The position numbers and the translations under genes are program-made. A stretch of 64,000 bases of DNA from the NCBI RefSeq assembly GCF_024628865.1, contig NZ_CP102384.1:1375001-1439000 (forward strand). The letters are read 5' to 3'. A model generated the notes under the pieces. It worked only from the letters and a program-made list of their open reading frames with translations, did no database searches and was not told the origin of the DNA. Numbering within the stretch: the first letter of the stretch is position 1; each line of letters opens with the position of its first letter. Source of the DNA: Sphingopyxis sp. DBS4 (GTDB taxonomy: Bacteria > Pseudomonadota > Alphaproteobacteria > Sphingomonadales > Sphingomonadaceae). Of this stretch, positions 52,165 through 60,195 are shown piece after piece.

Positions 52165-53255
52165 GTGTCCTTTGCTTTTCGTTACCTCGCCCCGGCGGTC
52201 GTCGCGGCGTCGCTGGCGGCTTTGCCCGTGCTGGCGCAGTCGGGTTCGTCGATCACCGGGATCGACGCGCTCAAGGAGTGGAATCTTGTCGTCCTCGGCA
52301 ATCTCGAATCCTCGTCAGAGGTCGAGGGGCGGACATTCGTCGGCGGCAATCTGACCGGCAATTCGTCGAACTACAACATTCGCGGTGGCACGCCCTCTGC
52401 CAACGGCCAGCCGGGGCTGACCGTCGTCGGCGATGTCACCGGCGGGCACAAGAATCTCAACAATAGTTCGGGCGCGGTCGTCGGGGGAATGTCAGCAGCG
52501 GTTTCAACCTCAACGGTGCGCCGCAGACGGTGAAGGTCGGCGGGACGATCAGCAACACCAATGTCAACCAGAACACCGTCCTCTCGAACCTCGGCACGAG
52601 CGACCCCGCCTTCACGGTCAAGCTCCAGCAGCAGAAAAGCGACCTCAAGGACAGCATGGGCAGCCTGTCCTATGCGATGGGAACGCTGACCTCGAACAGC
52701 CAGCTCAGCATCCAGGGCAACCGCGGCATTTTCAATGCCCAGCCCGATGCGAAGGGGATGGCGGTATTCAATATCAGCGCCGCCGACCTCGACAAGATCG
52801 GCGAGATTCAGTTCAACCTGAACGGAGCCGACACCGCGATCGTCAACGTCACCGGCCGGGCGATCAACCTCAACGACAATTTCCTCGGCGGAACGAACAA
52901 CCTCGGCGAGCATGTCATCTGGAATTTCCCCGACGCCGAGGAACTGAACGTCACCACCGCCTGGGGCGGCTCGGTGCTCGCGCCGCTCGCCGATGCAGAA
53001 ACGCGCAATTACATCCAGGGCTCGGCAGTCTTCGGCAATCTCAAGCAGAATGGCGAGATGCACATCGGCACGTATAATGGCACTTATTCGCCGCCGCCGT
53101 CGGGAGGTTCCTCCTCGGGCGGGTCGTCGAGCGGCGGCTCCAGCTCGGGCGGCGATCCGGTGCCGGTACCCGAACCCGGCATGGTCGGGCTGTTCGGCCT
53201 GGGCGTCGCGGGGCTGATCTATCTGCGGCGGCGGCGCGCGAAGCGCGAGGATTAG
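52165..53255 (+). pseudogene. choice-of-anchor A PEP-CTERM protein, split by a one-base frameshift
   Basis: The first frame (from GTG 52165, or TTG 52147) gives a signal peptide ending PVLAQ and the choice-of-anchor A domain start (LKEWNLVVLGNLESSSEVEGRTFVGGNL), but after GAVVGG it runs into SAAVSTSTV and stops at 52533. Adding one G to the run at 52483-52487 restores GAVVGGNVSSGFNLNGAPQTVKVGG, joining the second frame, which continues to 53255. The C-terminal half ends with a GGSSS linker and a PEP-CTERM signal (VPEPGMVGLFGLGVAGLIYLRRRR). Sequencing error, slippage control or a true mutation all fit. Such proteins are sorted by exosortase to the surface. Confidence 0.85.
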
Positions 53256-54478
53256 GCGCCGTCCGCGAGCGGGAAGGCCACCGAAACCCGCGTGCCCTTC
53301 CCAAGCGCGCTTTCGATATCGAGCAGCCCCTGATGGCGCTCGCTGATATGCTTGACGATCGCGAGACCAAGGCCGGTGCCGCCGACCGAGCGGCTGCGTG
53401 CCTCGTCGACGCGGTAGAATCGCTCGGTCAGGCGCGGGAGGTGATCGGGGGCGATGCCGTCGCCTTCGTCGCTGACCGACAGGCGGATGCGCTGTCCTTC
53501 GCGGGCCAGTTCGACCGTCACCGGCGTGCCGGCGCGGCCATATTTCATCGCGTTCGAGACGATGTTGTGCACGAGCTGGCCAAGCTGTGCCTCGTCGCCA
53601 AGCATCGGCTGCTTTTCCGTTCCGAACCGCGCGACGATATCCTTGGGGCGTGCGGCTTCGCTGTCCTGTAGCTGCGCGATCGTATTGCGCACGATCGCGG
53701 CGAGATCGACCGATGCCGTCGGGCGGCGAAAGCGGTCGGCCTCGACACGCGAAATGGACAGGAGGTCGATAACGAGTTGCTGCATGCGGCCCGCCTCGCG
53801 CTCGATGATCGAAAGGAAGCGGTGACGCATCGGGCCATCGGCCTCGCCATCCATGTCCTGTAACGTCTCGACATAGCCGAGGATCGCCGCCAGCGGCGTC
53901 CTGAGCTCGTGGCTGGCGTTGGCGACGAAGTCCGATCGCATGCGATCGGCAGCGTCGATCGCCGTGCGGTCGGACAGGAAGATGATCCGGTCGTCCCCCG
54001 ACAGCGCCGCGACACGCATCGTCCAGCGCTGTCCCGGGCGCGGAAAGTCGACGAGATTCAGCGTTTCGAGCGGCGCTTCGCCGCCGATGCGCGCCAGCCA
54101 TTCGGTCGCGGCAGGGTGGCGGATCGCGGTGCGGACGTCCGCACCGACGATGTGCCGACCAAGCAGGCGCACCGCGGCATCGTTGGCGATCGTCACGATA
54201 GTGCCGTCGACCCCGATCAGCGGCTCCTGCTCCTGATCGACCCAAAGCGCGAAATCGGGGTGACGCAGCAGCGAGAACAGGGGCGCTTCGACCGGGGACG
54301 GCGCCTGCGGCTCGGGAAGCTGCGCGGGGAGAGCGGTATAGACCGCGGCCGCGCCGACGATGCCCGCCAGCGCCAGAATCACGATCGTCAGCGCGTCACC
54401 GCCGGCCAGCGCGGCAAAGATCGCCGCGACCGCAATCAACGTCAGGGCGGCGACAAGGCTCGAAAGGCGATCGAACAT
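53252..54478 (-). CDS. PhoR-like sensor histidine kinase
   Basis: 408 residues from ATG 54478 (MFDRLSSLVAALTLIAVAAIFAAL). Two N-terminal membrane helices, a PAS domain (about 85-180, DQEQEPLIGVDGTIVTIANDAA), HisKA with FVANASHELRTPLAAILGYVETLQD containing the phosphoacceptor His, and HATPase with N box NIVSNAMKYG, DEGDGIAPDHLPRLTERFYR and GGTGLGLAIVKHIS. It resembles PhoR. No response regulator gene is adjacent, so its partner must lie elsewhere. Its stop overlaps the PEP-CTERM gene stop. Confidence 0.9.
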   Translation of the reverse strand: MFDRLSSLVAALTLIAVAAIFAALAGGDALTIVILALAGIVGAAAVYTALPAQLPEPQAPSPVEAPLFSLLRHPDFALWVDQEQEPLIGVDGTIVTIANDAAVRLLGRHIVGADVRTAIRHPAATEWLARIGGEAPLETLNLVDFPRPGQRWTMRVAALSGDDRIIFLSDRTAIDAADRMRSDFVANASHELRTPLAAILGYVETLQDMDGEADGPMRHRFLSIIEREAGRMQQLVIDLLSISRVEADRFRRPTASVDLAAIVRNTIAQLQDSEAARPKDIVARFGTEKQPMLGDEAQLGQLVHNIVSNAMKYGRAGTPVTVELAREGQRIRLSVSDEGDGIAPDHLPRLTERFYRVDEARSRSVGGTGLGLAIVKHISERHQGLLDIESALGKGTRVSVAFPLADGA

Positions 54479-54543
54479 CGCCTCTGCGCCTCGCATGAAG
54501 CGAGGGGCCGTGCAAGGATGTTCGCGGCCGTTAACCCTCGTTC

Positions 54544-54555
54544 GGGACATGTCCC
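54544..54555. promoter_or_regulatory. 12-bp perfect palindrome upstream of the Tat-exported unknown
   Basis: GGGACATGTCCC lies in the divergent gap between the kinase gene and the gene at 54628. It could be a regulator site; no factor is known and chance is possible. Confidence 0.25.
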
Positions 54556-54627
54556 ATTGCGGGAAGCGCCGCGATGGGCGCGGTGTTTCGCTTTTCCTGT
54601 CCGCCGCATTGAGCTATGCGCTTCGCG

Positions 54628-55041
54628 ATGGAAAACAGTGATATCCCGGCCGAAAATCCCGTTCACGACGAAGAAGGCGTGCCGTCGCGGCGCCGGATGC
54701 TGGCGCTCGGCGCGGTGGGCGTGTCGGCGGCGCTGACGATCCGGCCCGCCTTTGCCCAGACCGCGGTATCGGTGATGAACTGCCAGATTCCGGTGCCCGG
54801 GCCGACCGCGGCCGGTCAATATATCGACGCAAGCGGCAAGCTGGTGCCGGCGGGAACCAAGGGTGCCTTTCCCGGCTCGCCGCGTCCCTTTACGGGCGAA
54901 GAGGTTCGGCGTGCGTTTCGCGGTCAGACGCTGCCCGGCGCGACCTACAACCAGTCGCAAGCCTATCTCCAATATATCCGGCGCTTGCAGGCGGGGCAGA
55001 GCGGCTTTACCTGTTTCGCATCGATCCAGATGCCGCGCTGA
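54628..55041 (+). CDS. small Tat-exported protein of unknown function
   Basis: 137 residues if started at ATG 54628; ATG 54616 is also in frame. The twin-arginine leader is PSRRRMLALGAVGVSAALTIRPAFAQ. The mature protein of about 90 residues has two cysteines (MNCQIPVPGPTAAGQYIDASG and GFTCFASIQMPR) that could form a disulfide, and a FTGEEVRRAFRGQTLPGATYNQSQAYLQYIRRLQ segment. I do not recognise a family. The next gene (FAH hydrolase) is 49 bp downstream in the same direction. Confidence 0.7.
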   Translation: MENSDIPAENPVHDEEGVPSRRRMLALGAVGVSAALTIRPAFAQTAVSVMNCQIPVPGPTAAGQYIDASGKLVPAGTKGAFPGSPRPFTGEEVRRAFRGQTLPGATYNQSQAYLQYIRRLQAGQSGFTCFASIQMPR

Positions 55042-55090
55042 TCATCCCCGTCTCGGGCGATGAACGGCATCGCCAGACAAAGGGATATAT

Positions 55091-56092
55091 GTGAAACTAG
55101 CTTCGCTCAAAGCCGGCCGCGACGGGCGGCTGGTCGTCGTGTCGGACGATCTCGCCTGGTACGCCGACGCCGGCCAGATCGCCCCGACGATGCAATATGC
55201 GCTCGACAACTGGGCCTATGCCGCGCCGCGCCTCGCCGCGCTGGCCGAAGACCTCAATCACGATGCGATCCCGAAAGAGCGGTTCCACGAGCGCGATGCC
55301 GCCTCGCCGCTGCCGCGCGCCTATCAATGGGCCGACGGCAGCGCCTATGTGAACCATGTCGCGCTGGTACGACAGGCGCGCGGGGCGGAGATGCCCGACA
55401 GTTTCTGGCACGATCCGTTGATGTATCAGGGCGGCAGCGATGCCTTTCTCGCGCCGCGCGATCCGATCCCGCTCGGTGATCCAGCCTGGGGCTGCGACAT
55501 GGAGGCGGAGGTCGTCGTCGTTACCGGCGACGTGCCGGCCGGGATCGATCCGGTCGCGGCGCGCGAGCATATCCTGCTCGTCGGCCTGACCAACGACGTG
55601 TCGCTGCGCGGGCTGATCCCGGCCGAACTCGCCAAAGGATTCGGTTTCTTCCAGTCGAAGCCGTCGTCCGCCATGTCGCCGGTGTTCGTCACGCCCGAAG
55701 CGCTGGGCGATCGCTGGCAGGGCGGCAAGCTGCACGGCGCGCTGTGTGTCGATCTCAACGGGCAGCCGCTCGGCCGCGCCGACGCGGGGGTCGATATGAC
55801 CTTCGACTTCGGCCAGCTCATCGCGCACGCGGCGAAGACGCGTAACCTCGGTGCGGGGACGATCATCGGGTCGGGAACGGTGTCGAACCGCGACGCCGAC
55901 GGCGGTCCCGGCAAGCCGATCGGCGAGGGCGGGCTCGGCTATTGCTGCCTCGCCGAAGTGCGGACGGTCGAGACCATCCGGCAGGGTGAACCGAAGACGC
56001 CCTTCATGCAAAAGGGCGACGTCGTGCGCATCTGGATGGATGACGAGCGCCATCACAGCATTTTCGGCGCGATCGAACAGCAGGTCGGCTGA
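55091..56092 (+). CDS. fumarylacetoacetate hydrolase (FAH) family protein
   Basis: 333 residues from GTG 55091, with AAGGGA upstream. An N-terminal FAA_hydrolase_N part (KLASLKAGRDGRLVVVSDDL) precedes the FAH fold with WGCDMEAEVVVVTGD (metal-binding acids), LVGLTNDVSLRGLIP, SKPSSAMSPVFVTPEALGD, LGAGTIIGSGTVSNRD and GYCCLAEVRTVETI. The family cleaves C-C bonds in beta-diketo acids, as in tyrosine breakdown; hmgA or maiA neighbours are not here, so the exact substrate is uncertain. Confidence 0.9.
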   Translation: MKLASLKAGRDGRLVVVSDDLAWYADAGQIAPTMQYALDNWAYAAPRLAALAEDLNHDAIPKERFHERDAASPLPRAYQWADGSAYVNHVALVRQARGAEMPDSFWHDPLMYQGGSDAFLAPRDPIPLGDPAWGCDMEAEVVVVTGDVPAGIDPVAAREHILLVGLTNDVSLRGLIPAELAKGFGFFQSKPSSAMSPVFVTPEALGDRWQGGKLHGALCVDLNGQPLGRADAGVDMTFDFGQLIAHAAKTRNLGAGTIIGSGTVSNRDADGGPGKPIGEGGLGYCCLAEVRTVETIRQGEPKTPFMQKGDVVRIWMDDERHHSIFGAIEQQVG

Positions 56093-56100
56093 GAAACGAA

Positions 56101-56126
56101 AAGGGGCGGGATCGCTCCCGCCCCTT
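56101..56126. terminator. bidirectional rho-independent terminator
   Basis: An 11-bp perfect stem AAGGGGCGGGA / TCCCGCCCCTT with a TCGC loop, eight bases after the FAH stop and 24 before the tadC stop. The A-rich flank at 56095-56102 becomes a T run for leftward transcription, so it best serves the cpa/tad operon. Confidence 0.85.
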
Positions 56127-56149
56127 CGATTATCGCCAGGGATCCGGGT

Positions 56150-57196
56150 TTAACCGGCGCTTTTGCCGAACCCGCCGCCCGACATCGCGTCGCTCAGCGA
56201 ACAGGCCGCCGGGCCGAGGATGACGATGAACAGCACCGGCAGAATGAACAGGATCAGCGGCACGGTCATGATCGCGGGCAGGCGCGCGGCCTTTTCCTCG
56301 GCGCGCATCATGCGTTCGTTGCGGAATTCGGCCGACAACACGCGCAGCGCGCTCGCCAGCGGCGTGCCGTATTTTTCGGTCTGGATCATGGTCGTGACCA
56401 CGCCCTTCACCGATTCCAGATTGACGCGATAGGCGAGATTCTCGAACGCCTGCCGACGTTCGGTCAGAAAGCCGAGTTCGATCGAGGTCAGCGCGAATTC
56501 TTCGCCGAGTTCGGGATAGGCGCGGCCCAGTTCCTTCGCGACGCGCGAGAAGGCGGCGTCGACGGTCAGGCCGGCTTCGGCGCAGATGACGAGCAGATCG
56601 AGCGCGTCGGGCAGGCCCTTGCGGATCGCGTCGGTGCGCTTCTGGCGCTTGTTCTGCACGAACAGATCGGGCGCCTTGTAACCCAGAATTAGCGCGGCCA
56701 TCGTGAAGCCAGAACGCTTGAACGGCGTCATGTCGGGCCACATGTCGACCCAATAGATCAGAAAGGCGGCAAGCCCGCCGAACAGGATCGGCAGCACGAG
56801 ACGGCCGAAGATGACGGTGACCGCCAGATCCTTCGACCGGATGCCGGCCTGCGCCAGCTTTTGCTGGACGTCCTGAATCTGCCCTTCCTGCAGCACCTGG
56901 AGCCGGCCGAGGAAGGTGCGCATCCTGTCGGCGGTCTGGTTCTTGCGGACCAGCTTCGCGCGACGCTTGGCGGTCGAGGCGGTGATCCCGGCCTTGAGCT
57001 GTTCGCGGCGGTCGTTGAGCGCCTTGACGCGCTTTGCCATCGGGTTGCGGACGGTCAGCGCGCCATAGATGGCGAAGAGCACCGCGCCGACGCCGACCGC
57101 GGCCAGCATCGTCGCGGCCCAGACGACGTCGACACCCATCAGCGTCGGGCCGGGCTGCGCTCCCGAAAATGCGGCAAGAAGGAAATTGCTGTTCAT
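56150..57196 (-). CDS. tadC: TadC, pilus inner-membrane platform protein
   Basis: 348 residues with a T2SSF domain: membrane helices near the N-terminus (VVWAATMLAAVGVGAVLFAIYGAL), then KRTDAIRKGLPDALDLLVICAEAGLTVDAAFSRVAKELG and a C-terminal MTVPLILFILPVLFIVILGPA helix. TadB and TadC anchor the Flp pilus assembly ATPase to the membrane. It is the last gene of the leftward cpa/tad operon, before the terminator at 56101. Confidence 0.93.
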   Translation of the reverse strand: MNSNFLLAAFSGAQPGPTLMGVDVVWAATMLAAVGVGAVLFAIYGALTVRNPMAKRVKALNDRREQLKAGITASTAKRRAKLVRKNQTADRMRTFLGRLQVLQEGQIQDVQQKLAQAGIRSKDLAVTVIFGRLVLPILFGGLAAFLIYWVDMWPDMTPFKRSGFTMAALILGYKAPDLFVQNKRQKRTDAIRKGLPDALDLLVICAEAGLTVDAAFSRVAKELGRAYPELGEEFALTSIELGFLTERRQAFENLAYRVNLESVKGVVTTMIQTEKYGTPLASALRVLSAEFRNERMMRAEEKAARLPAIMTVPLILFILPVLFIVILGPAACSLSDAMSGGGFGKSAG

Positions 57197-57206
57197 CTGC
57201 CGCCCT

Positions 57207-58178
57207 TCAGATCTCGAAGCTGATCATTTTTTTCATGATGAGGGCACCGATGGTCATCCAGATCAGCCCCCCGATTCCCGCGATGATCAGACGCTGTTCG
57301 AAGAAGAAGCCCGCGAGATAGTCGGGATTCATCGACCAGACGACGCCGAACACGAAGAAGGGCAGGGCGCCGACGATATAGGCCGATGCCTTGGCTTCCG
57401 ATGACATGGCGCGGATTTTCAGCTTCATCTGCGCGCGCTTGCGCAACACTTCGGACAGGTTGGCCAGCGTTTCGGCCAGGTTGCCGCCCGTCTCGCGCTG
57501 GATCGCGATGGTGATGCAGAAAAACTGGAATTCGGGCGTTCCGATCATCTCTGCGGTTTCCTGGAGCGCGGCCTCCATCGTGTTGCCGATGCGGATACGC
57601 TCGACCACGCCCCGGAACTCCTCGCCGACCGGGCCCGGTAGTTCCTGGCTGACGACCTGAAAGGTCTCGGTGACGGGAAGACCCGATTTCAGGCCGCGAA
57701 CGAGCAGATCGATCGCGTCGGGAAAGCGGGCGTTGAACTTTTGGACGCGCTTCGCGATGACCTTGCCGACATAGGCGTGGGGCAGGCCGATGCCGGCCAG
57801 CAGCCCCGCCATCACGGCGAGCAAAAAGGGCGTGCGCAGAACGAGCAATCCGCCGGTCGCGACGACGAACAGGCCCATGCACCAGAATATATATTGGGTG
57901 AGGTTCCAGCCCTTGCCCGCGCGGCGCAACCGCTTTTCCATCAGGTCGCGGCGCGGCACCAGGTCGGAGAGGCTGCTCCCGCCCCGACCGCCGACCGCCT
58001 GGATCGTCTTGCGCATTTGCGCCGCGACGACCGCTTCGGTCGACGCGGCGTGACGATCGCGCACCGATGCGAGCCGGCGGCTTTTCGCCTTGCCGGCCGA
58101 CGGCCCCGCAAAGGCGAGAACCAGCATGGCAAGCGCCACCATGGCGGCGGCGACGGTCAGGATCATTGGCAGGTTCAT
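57207..58178 (-). CDS. tadB: TadB, pilus inner-membrane platform protein
   Basis: 323 residues from ATG 58178 (MNLPMILTVAAAMVALAMLVLAF). T2SSF domain with VQKFNARFPDAIDLLVRGLKSGLPVTETFQVVSQELPGPVGEEF and ITIAIQRETGGNLAETLANLSEVLRKR, plus membrane helices at both ends. It is the partner of TadC. Upstream in the operon one expects the cpaF motor ATPase gene, but only 69 bp separate tadB from cpaE. Confidence 0.94.
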   Translation of the reverse strand: MNLPMILTVAAAMVALAMLVLAFAGPSAGKAKSRRLASVRDRHAASTEAVVAAQMRKTIQAVGGRGGSSLSDLVPRRDLMEKRLRRAGKGWNLTQYIFWCMGLFVVATGGLLVLRTPFLLAVMAGLLAGIGLPHAYVGKVIAKRVQKFNARFPDAIDLLVRGLKSGLPVTETFQVVSQELPGPVGEEFRGVVERIRIGNTMEAALQETAEMIGTPEFQFFCITIAIQRETGGNLAETLANLSEVLRKRAQMKLKIRAMSSEAKASAYIVGALPFFVFGVVWSMNPDYLAGFFFEQRLIIAGIGGLIWMTIGALIMKKMISFEI

Positions 58179-58247
58179 AATGGCCTTTTGTCCGTTTCCT
58201 GCTTGGAAGGCCGCCACGGCCGGGGTGTCCCGGCCGCCGCGGCGTCC

Positions 58248-59525
58248 TTATTTCGCGCTCTTCTTCGCGACCAGCGTGCCGAGGCCGCCGAGCTTGCCGA
58301 GCAGCGAGCCGCCGCCCGGTTTCGCCTTGCCGGCGATGGCCGCTTCCTCGCTGCTTTCGTCGGCGCCGTCGATGATGACGCGCATCAGGCTGGTCCAAGC
58401 CTGGGCGCCCTTGGTGCCCTTGCAGATTTCGGCATAGGATTTGCCGAGCTTCGCGGCCTGGCTGACCAGCTTGGGATCGAACGGTATCGTGATGTCGATC
58501 GGACGTTCGATCGACGATTCGAATTCCTTGCGCGACAGTTCGCCGATGGCATTCTGGAACTTGTTCGCGACCAGCACCACGCGGGCGCCCGGCACATGCT
58601 GCTTGAACCAGGAAAGCAGGCGGATGGTATCGCGCGCCGAGGCGAGCGTCACGTCGCTGACGAGCAGGATTGTGCCCGCTTCCTGCACCAGGTGCGGGAA
58701 GGGGATCAGGACGTGGCGCGGAATATCGACGATCGTCATTTCGAACGCGCCGCGCAATTCCTCTTCGAGCTGGAAGAAGGCCGAGCCGTCGGTCATCACC
58801 GGCTGATGGATCGGCGCCTCGGCCGACAGCAGGCTGAGCTTGTCGGAGGCGCGCACCATCGCGCGTTCGATGAACAGGCCGTCGATGCGGCTGGGGTTGT
58901 CGATGGCGTCGATCAGCCCGCGGCCGGGCTCGAGGTCGAGCGTCAGCGCGCCGGTTCCGAAATGCACGTCGAGGTCGAGCAGCGCCGTCTGCCGGCTGCC
59001 CTGTTCGCTCATCACCCAGGCCAGCGACGTCGACACCAGCGACGCGCCGACCCCGCCGCGCACGCCGACCACCGCCGTCATATGGTGCGGCTTGTCGTCG
59101 TGCATGTCGGCGTGCTTCGGCGCCGACAGCATCGCCTGCGCCATGGTGAAGCTCTCGCGCACCTGGTCGAGCGACAGCGGCTTGAGCAGATAATCCTGAA
59201 TGCCGCTCGACAGGAGGTCGCGGTATAGGCGAACGTCGTTCACCTGGCCCGCCGCGATCACGACCGTGCCCGGCTCGCAGACTTCGGCGAGCGCGTTGAT
59301 GTCGTTGATCGGGTCACCCGATTCGGACATGTCGACGAACAGGATGTTCGGGCTCGCCGACACCGAAAGCGACTGGACGGCGTTGCGCAGCCCGCCCTTG
59401 TTGCATTTTTCGATCGGCCAGCCGAGGTCGGCGGCGGCGACGCGGATCAGCTCCAGCGTATCGTCGTCGCAGACGAAGGCGTTGAACGGATCACGCAGCC
59501 CGGCTGCTTTGAAAGGAGCGTTCAC
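58248..59525 (-). CDS. cpaE: CpaE/TadZ, pilus localisation ATPase-like protein
   Basis: 425 residues from GTG 59525, which has GGAGG six bases upstream and overlaps the cpaD stop. Residues 13-125 form a receiver-like domain (NILFVDMSESGDPINDINAL, IQDYLLKPLSLDQVRES). The MinD/ParA-like domain follows from about 150, but its P-loop reads RGGVGASLVST, lacking both the signature lysine and the Walker A lysine of KGGxGKT. Later motifs LLDLDVHFGTGALTLDLEPGRGLID and MTIVDIPRHV remain. CpaE/TadZ positions the pilus machine at a pole. Confidence 0.92.
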   Translation of the reverse strand: MNAPFKAAGLRDPFNAFVCDDDTLELIRVAAADLGWPIEKCNKGGLRNAVQSLSVSASPNILFVDMSESGDPINDINALAEVCEPGTVVIAAGQVNDVRLYRDLLSSGIQDYLLKPLSLDQVRESFTMAQAMLSAPKHADMHDDKPHHMTAVVGVRGGVGASLVSTSLAWVMSEQGSRQTALLDLDVHFGTGALTLDLEPGRGLIDAIDNPSRIDGLFIERAMVRASDKLSLLSAEAPIHQPVMTDGSAFFQLEEELRGAFEMTIVDIPRHVLIPFPHLVQEAGTILLVSDVTLASARDTIRLLSWFKQHVPGARVVLVANKFQNAIGELSRKEFESSIERPIDITIPFDPKLVSQAAKLGKSYAEICKGTKGAQAWTSLMRVIIDGADESSEEAAIAGKAKPGGGSLLGKLGGLGTLVAKKSAK

Positions 59526-60172
59526 TGAGCGCCTCCGCTGTTGCTCGTTGACGTGGCCTTGAGTTCGCCGGCGCCCGTCTGGGGTTTTTCCCGATAGGTC
59601 TTGATCGCGCGTGTCGCCGCGTTGGGATCGTTGACCGTGGCCCGGTTGCCCTTGATCAGATCATTGGGGTCGGCGACCATTGCCGCAAGATTGCTGTTCG
59701 TCGCGCAGCCGTAGTTGGACGAGGTCGCGTTGGTCGGATTGATCGACGATTTGCTCGACCAGTCCGGGCAGCCCGGCACATGCGCCGACGCGCGCGTCAC
59801 GATGACGCGGACATAGCCCGGCGGCACCGCGCCGGTCGTCACCGGAACGTCGGGGCTCAGCAACAGGCCGCGGCGTTCGACCATCGCGCGGATGGTCGCC
59901 TGCGCTTCGCCCGCGCCATATACCGACGGATCCTCGATCGAGACGCGATCGCCGTAGCGGATACCCATCGCGTCGAGCCATCCTTGGAGGCGGCCCTGTT
60001 CGCTCGGCACCAGATCGCCGCTACCGACGGCGACGTCGAACTGGTGGATGGTGTTGCGGACCACCGGCTGGTGGACCGATTCGAGGCTGTGGTTGCTGTT
60101 TGCGGCCCCGGTGCACCCCGTCAGCGACGTTGCCAGTGCCAGGGCGGCGGTCCAAGTTGCGATTTTGCTCAT
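59522..60172 (-). CDS. cpaD: CpaD pilus biogenesis lipoprotein
   Basis: 216 residues from ATG 60172. Lipoprotein leader SKIATWTAALALATSLTGC with a clear lipobox. The mature part has NTIHQFDVAVGSGDLVPSEQGRLQGWLDAMG, VTTGAVPPGYVRVIVTRASAHVPGCPDWS and NYGCATNSNLAAMVADPNDLIKG, diagnostic of CpaD (PF09476). It assists the CpaC secretin in the outer membrane. Confidence 0.93.
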   Translation of the reverse strand: MSKIATWTAALALATSLTGCTGAANSNHSLESVHQPVVRNTIHQFDVAVGSGDLVPSEQGRLQGWLDAMGIRYGDRVSIEDPSVYGAGEAQATIRAMVERRGLLLSPDVPVTTGAVPPGYVRVIVTRASAHVPGCPDWSSKSSINPTNATSSNYGCATNSNLAAMVADPNDLIKGNRATVNDPNAATRAIKTYREKPQTGAGELKATSTSNSGGAQ

Positions 60173-60195
60173 CACTCTGCTCCCCAAAACCAGCG

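Noticed and set aside
53100..53155. Possible tandem repeat or CRISPR-like array
   Set aside because: It encodes a short Gly-Ser linker (GGSSS units) ahead of a PEP-CTERM signal; no spacers.
57193..58398. 401-codon frame between cpaE and tadC that could be the missing cpaF
   Set aside because: It is a shifted frame over tadB with no Walker motifs or secretion-ATPase signatures.
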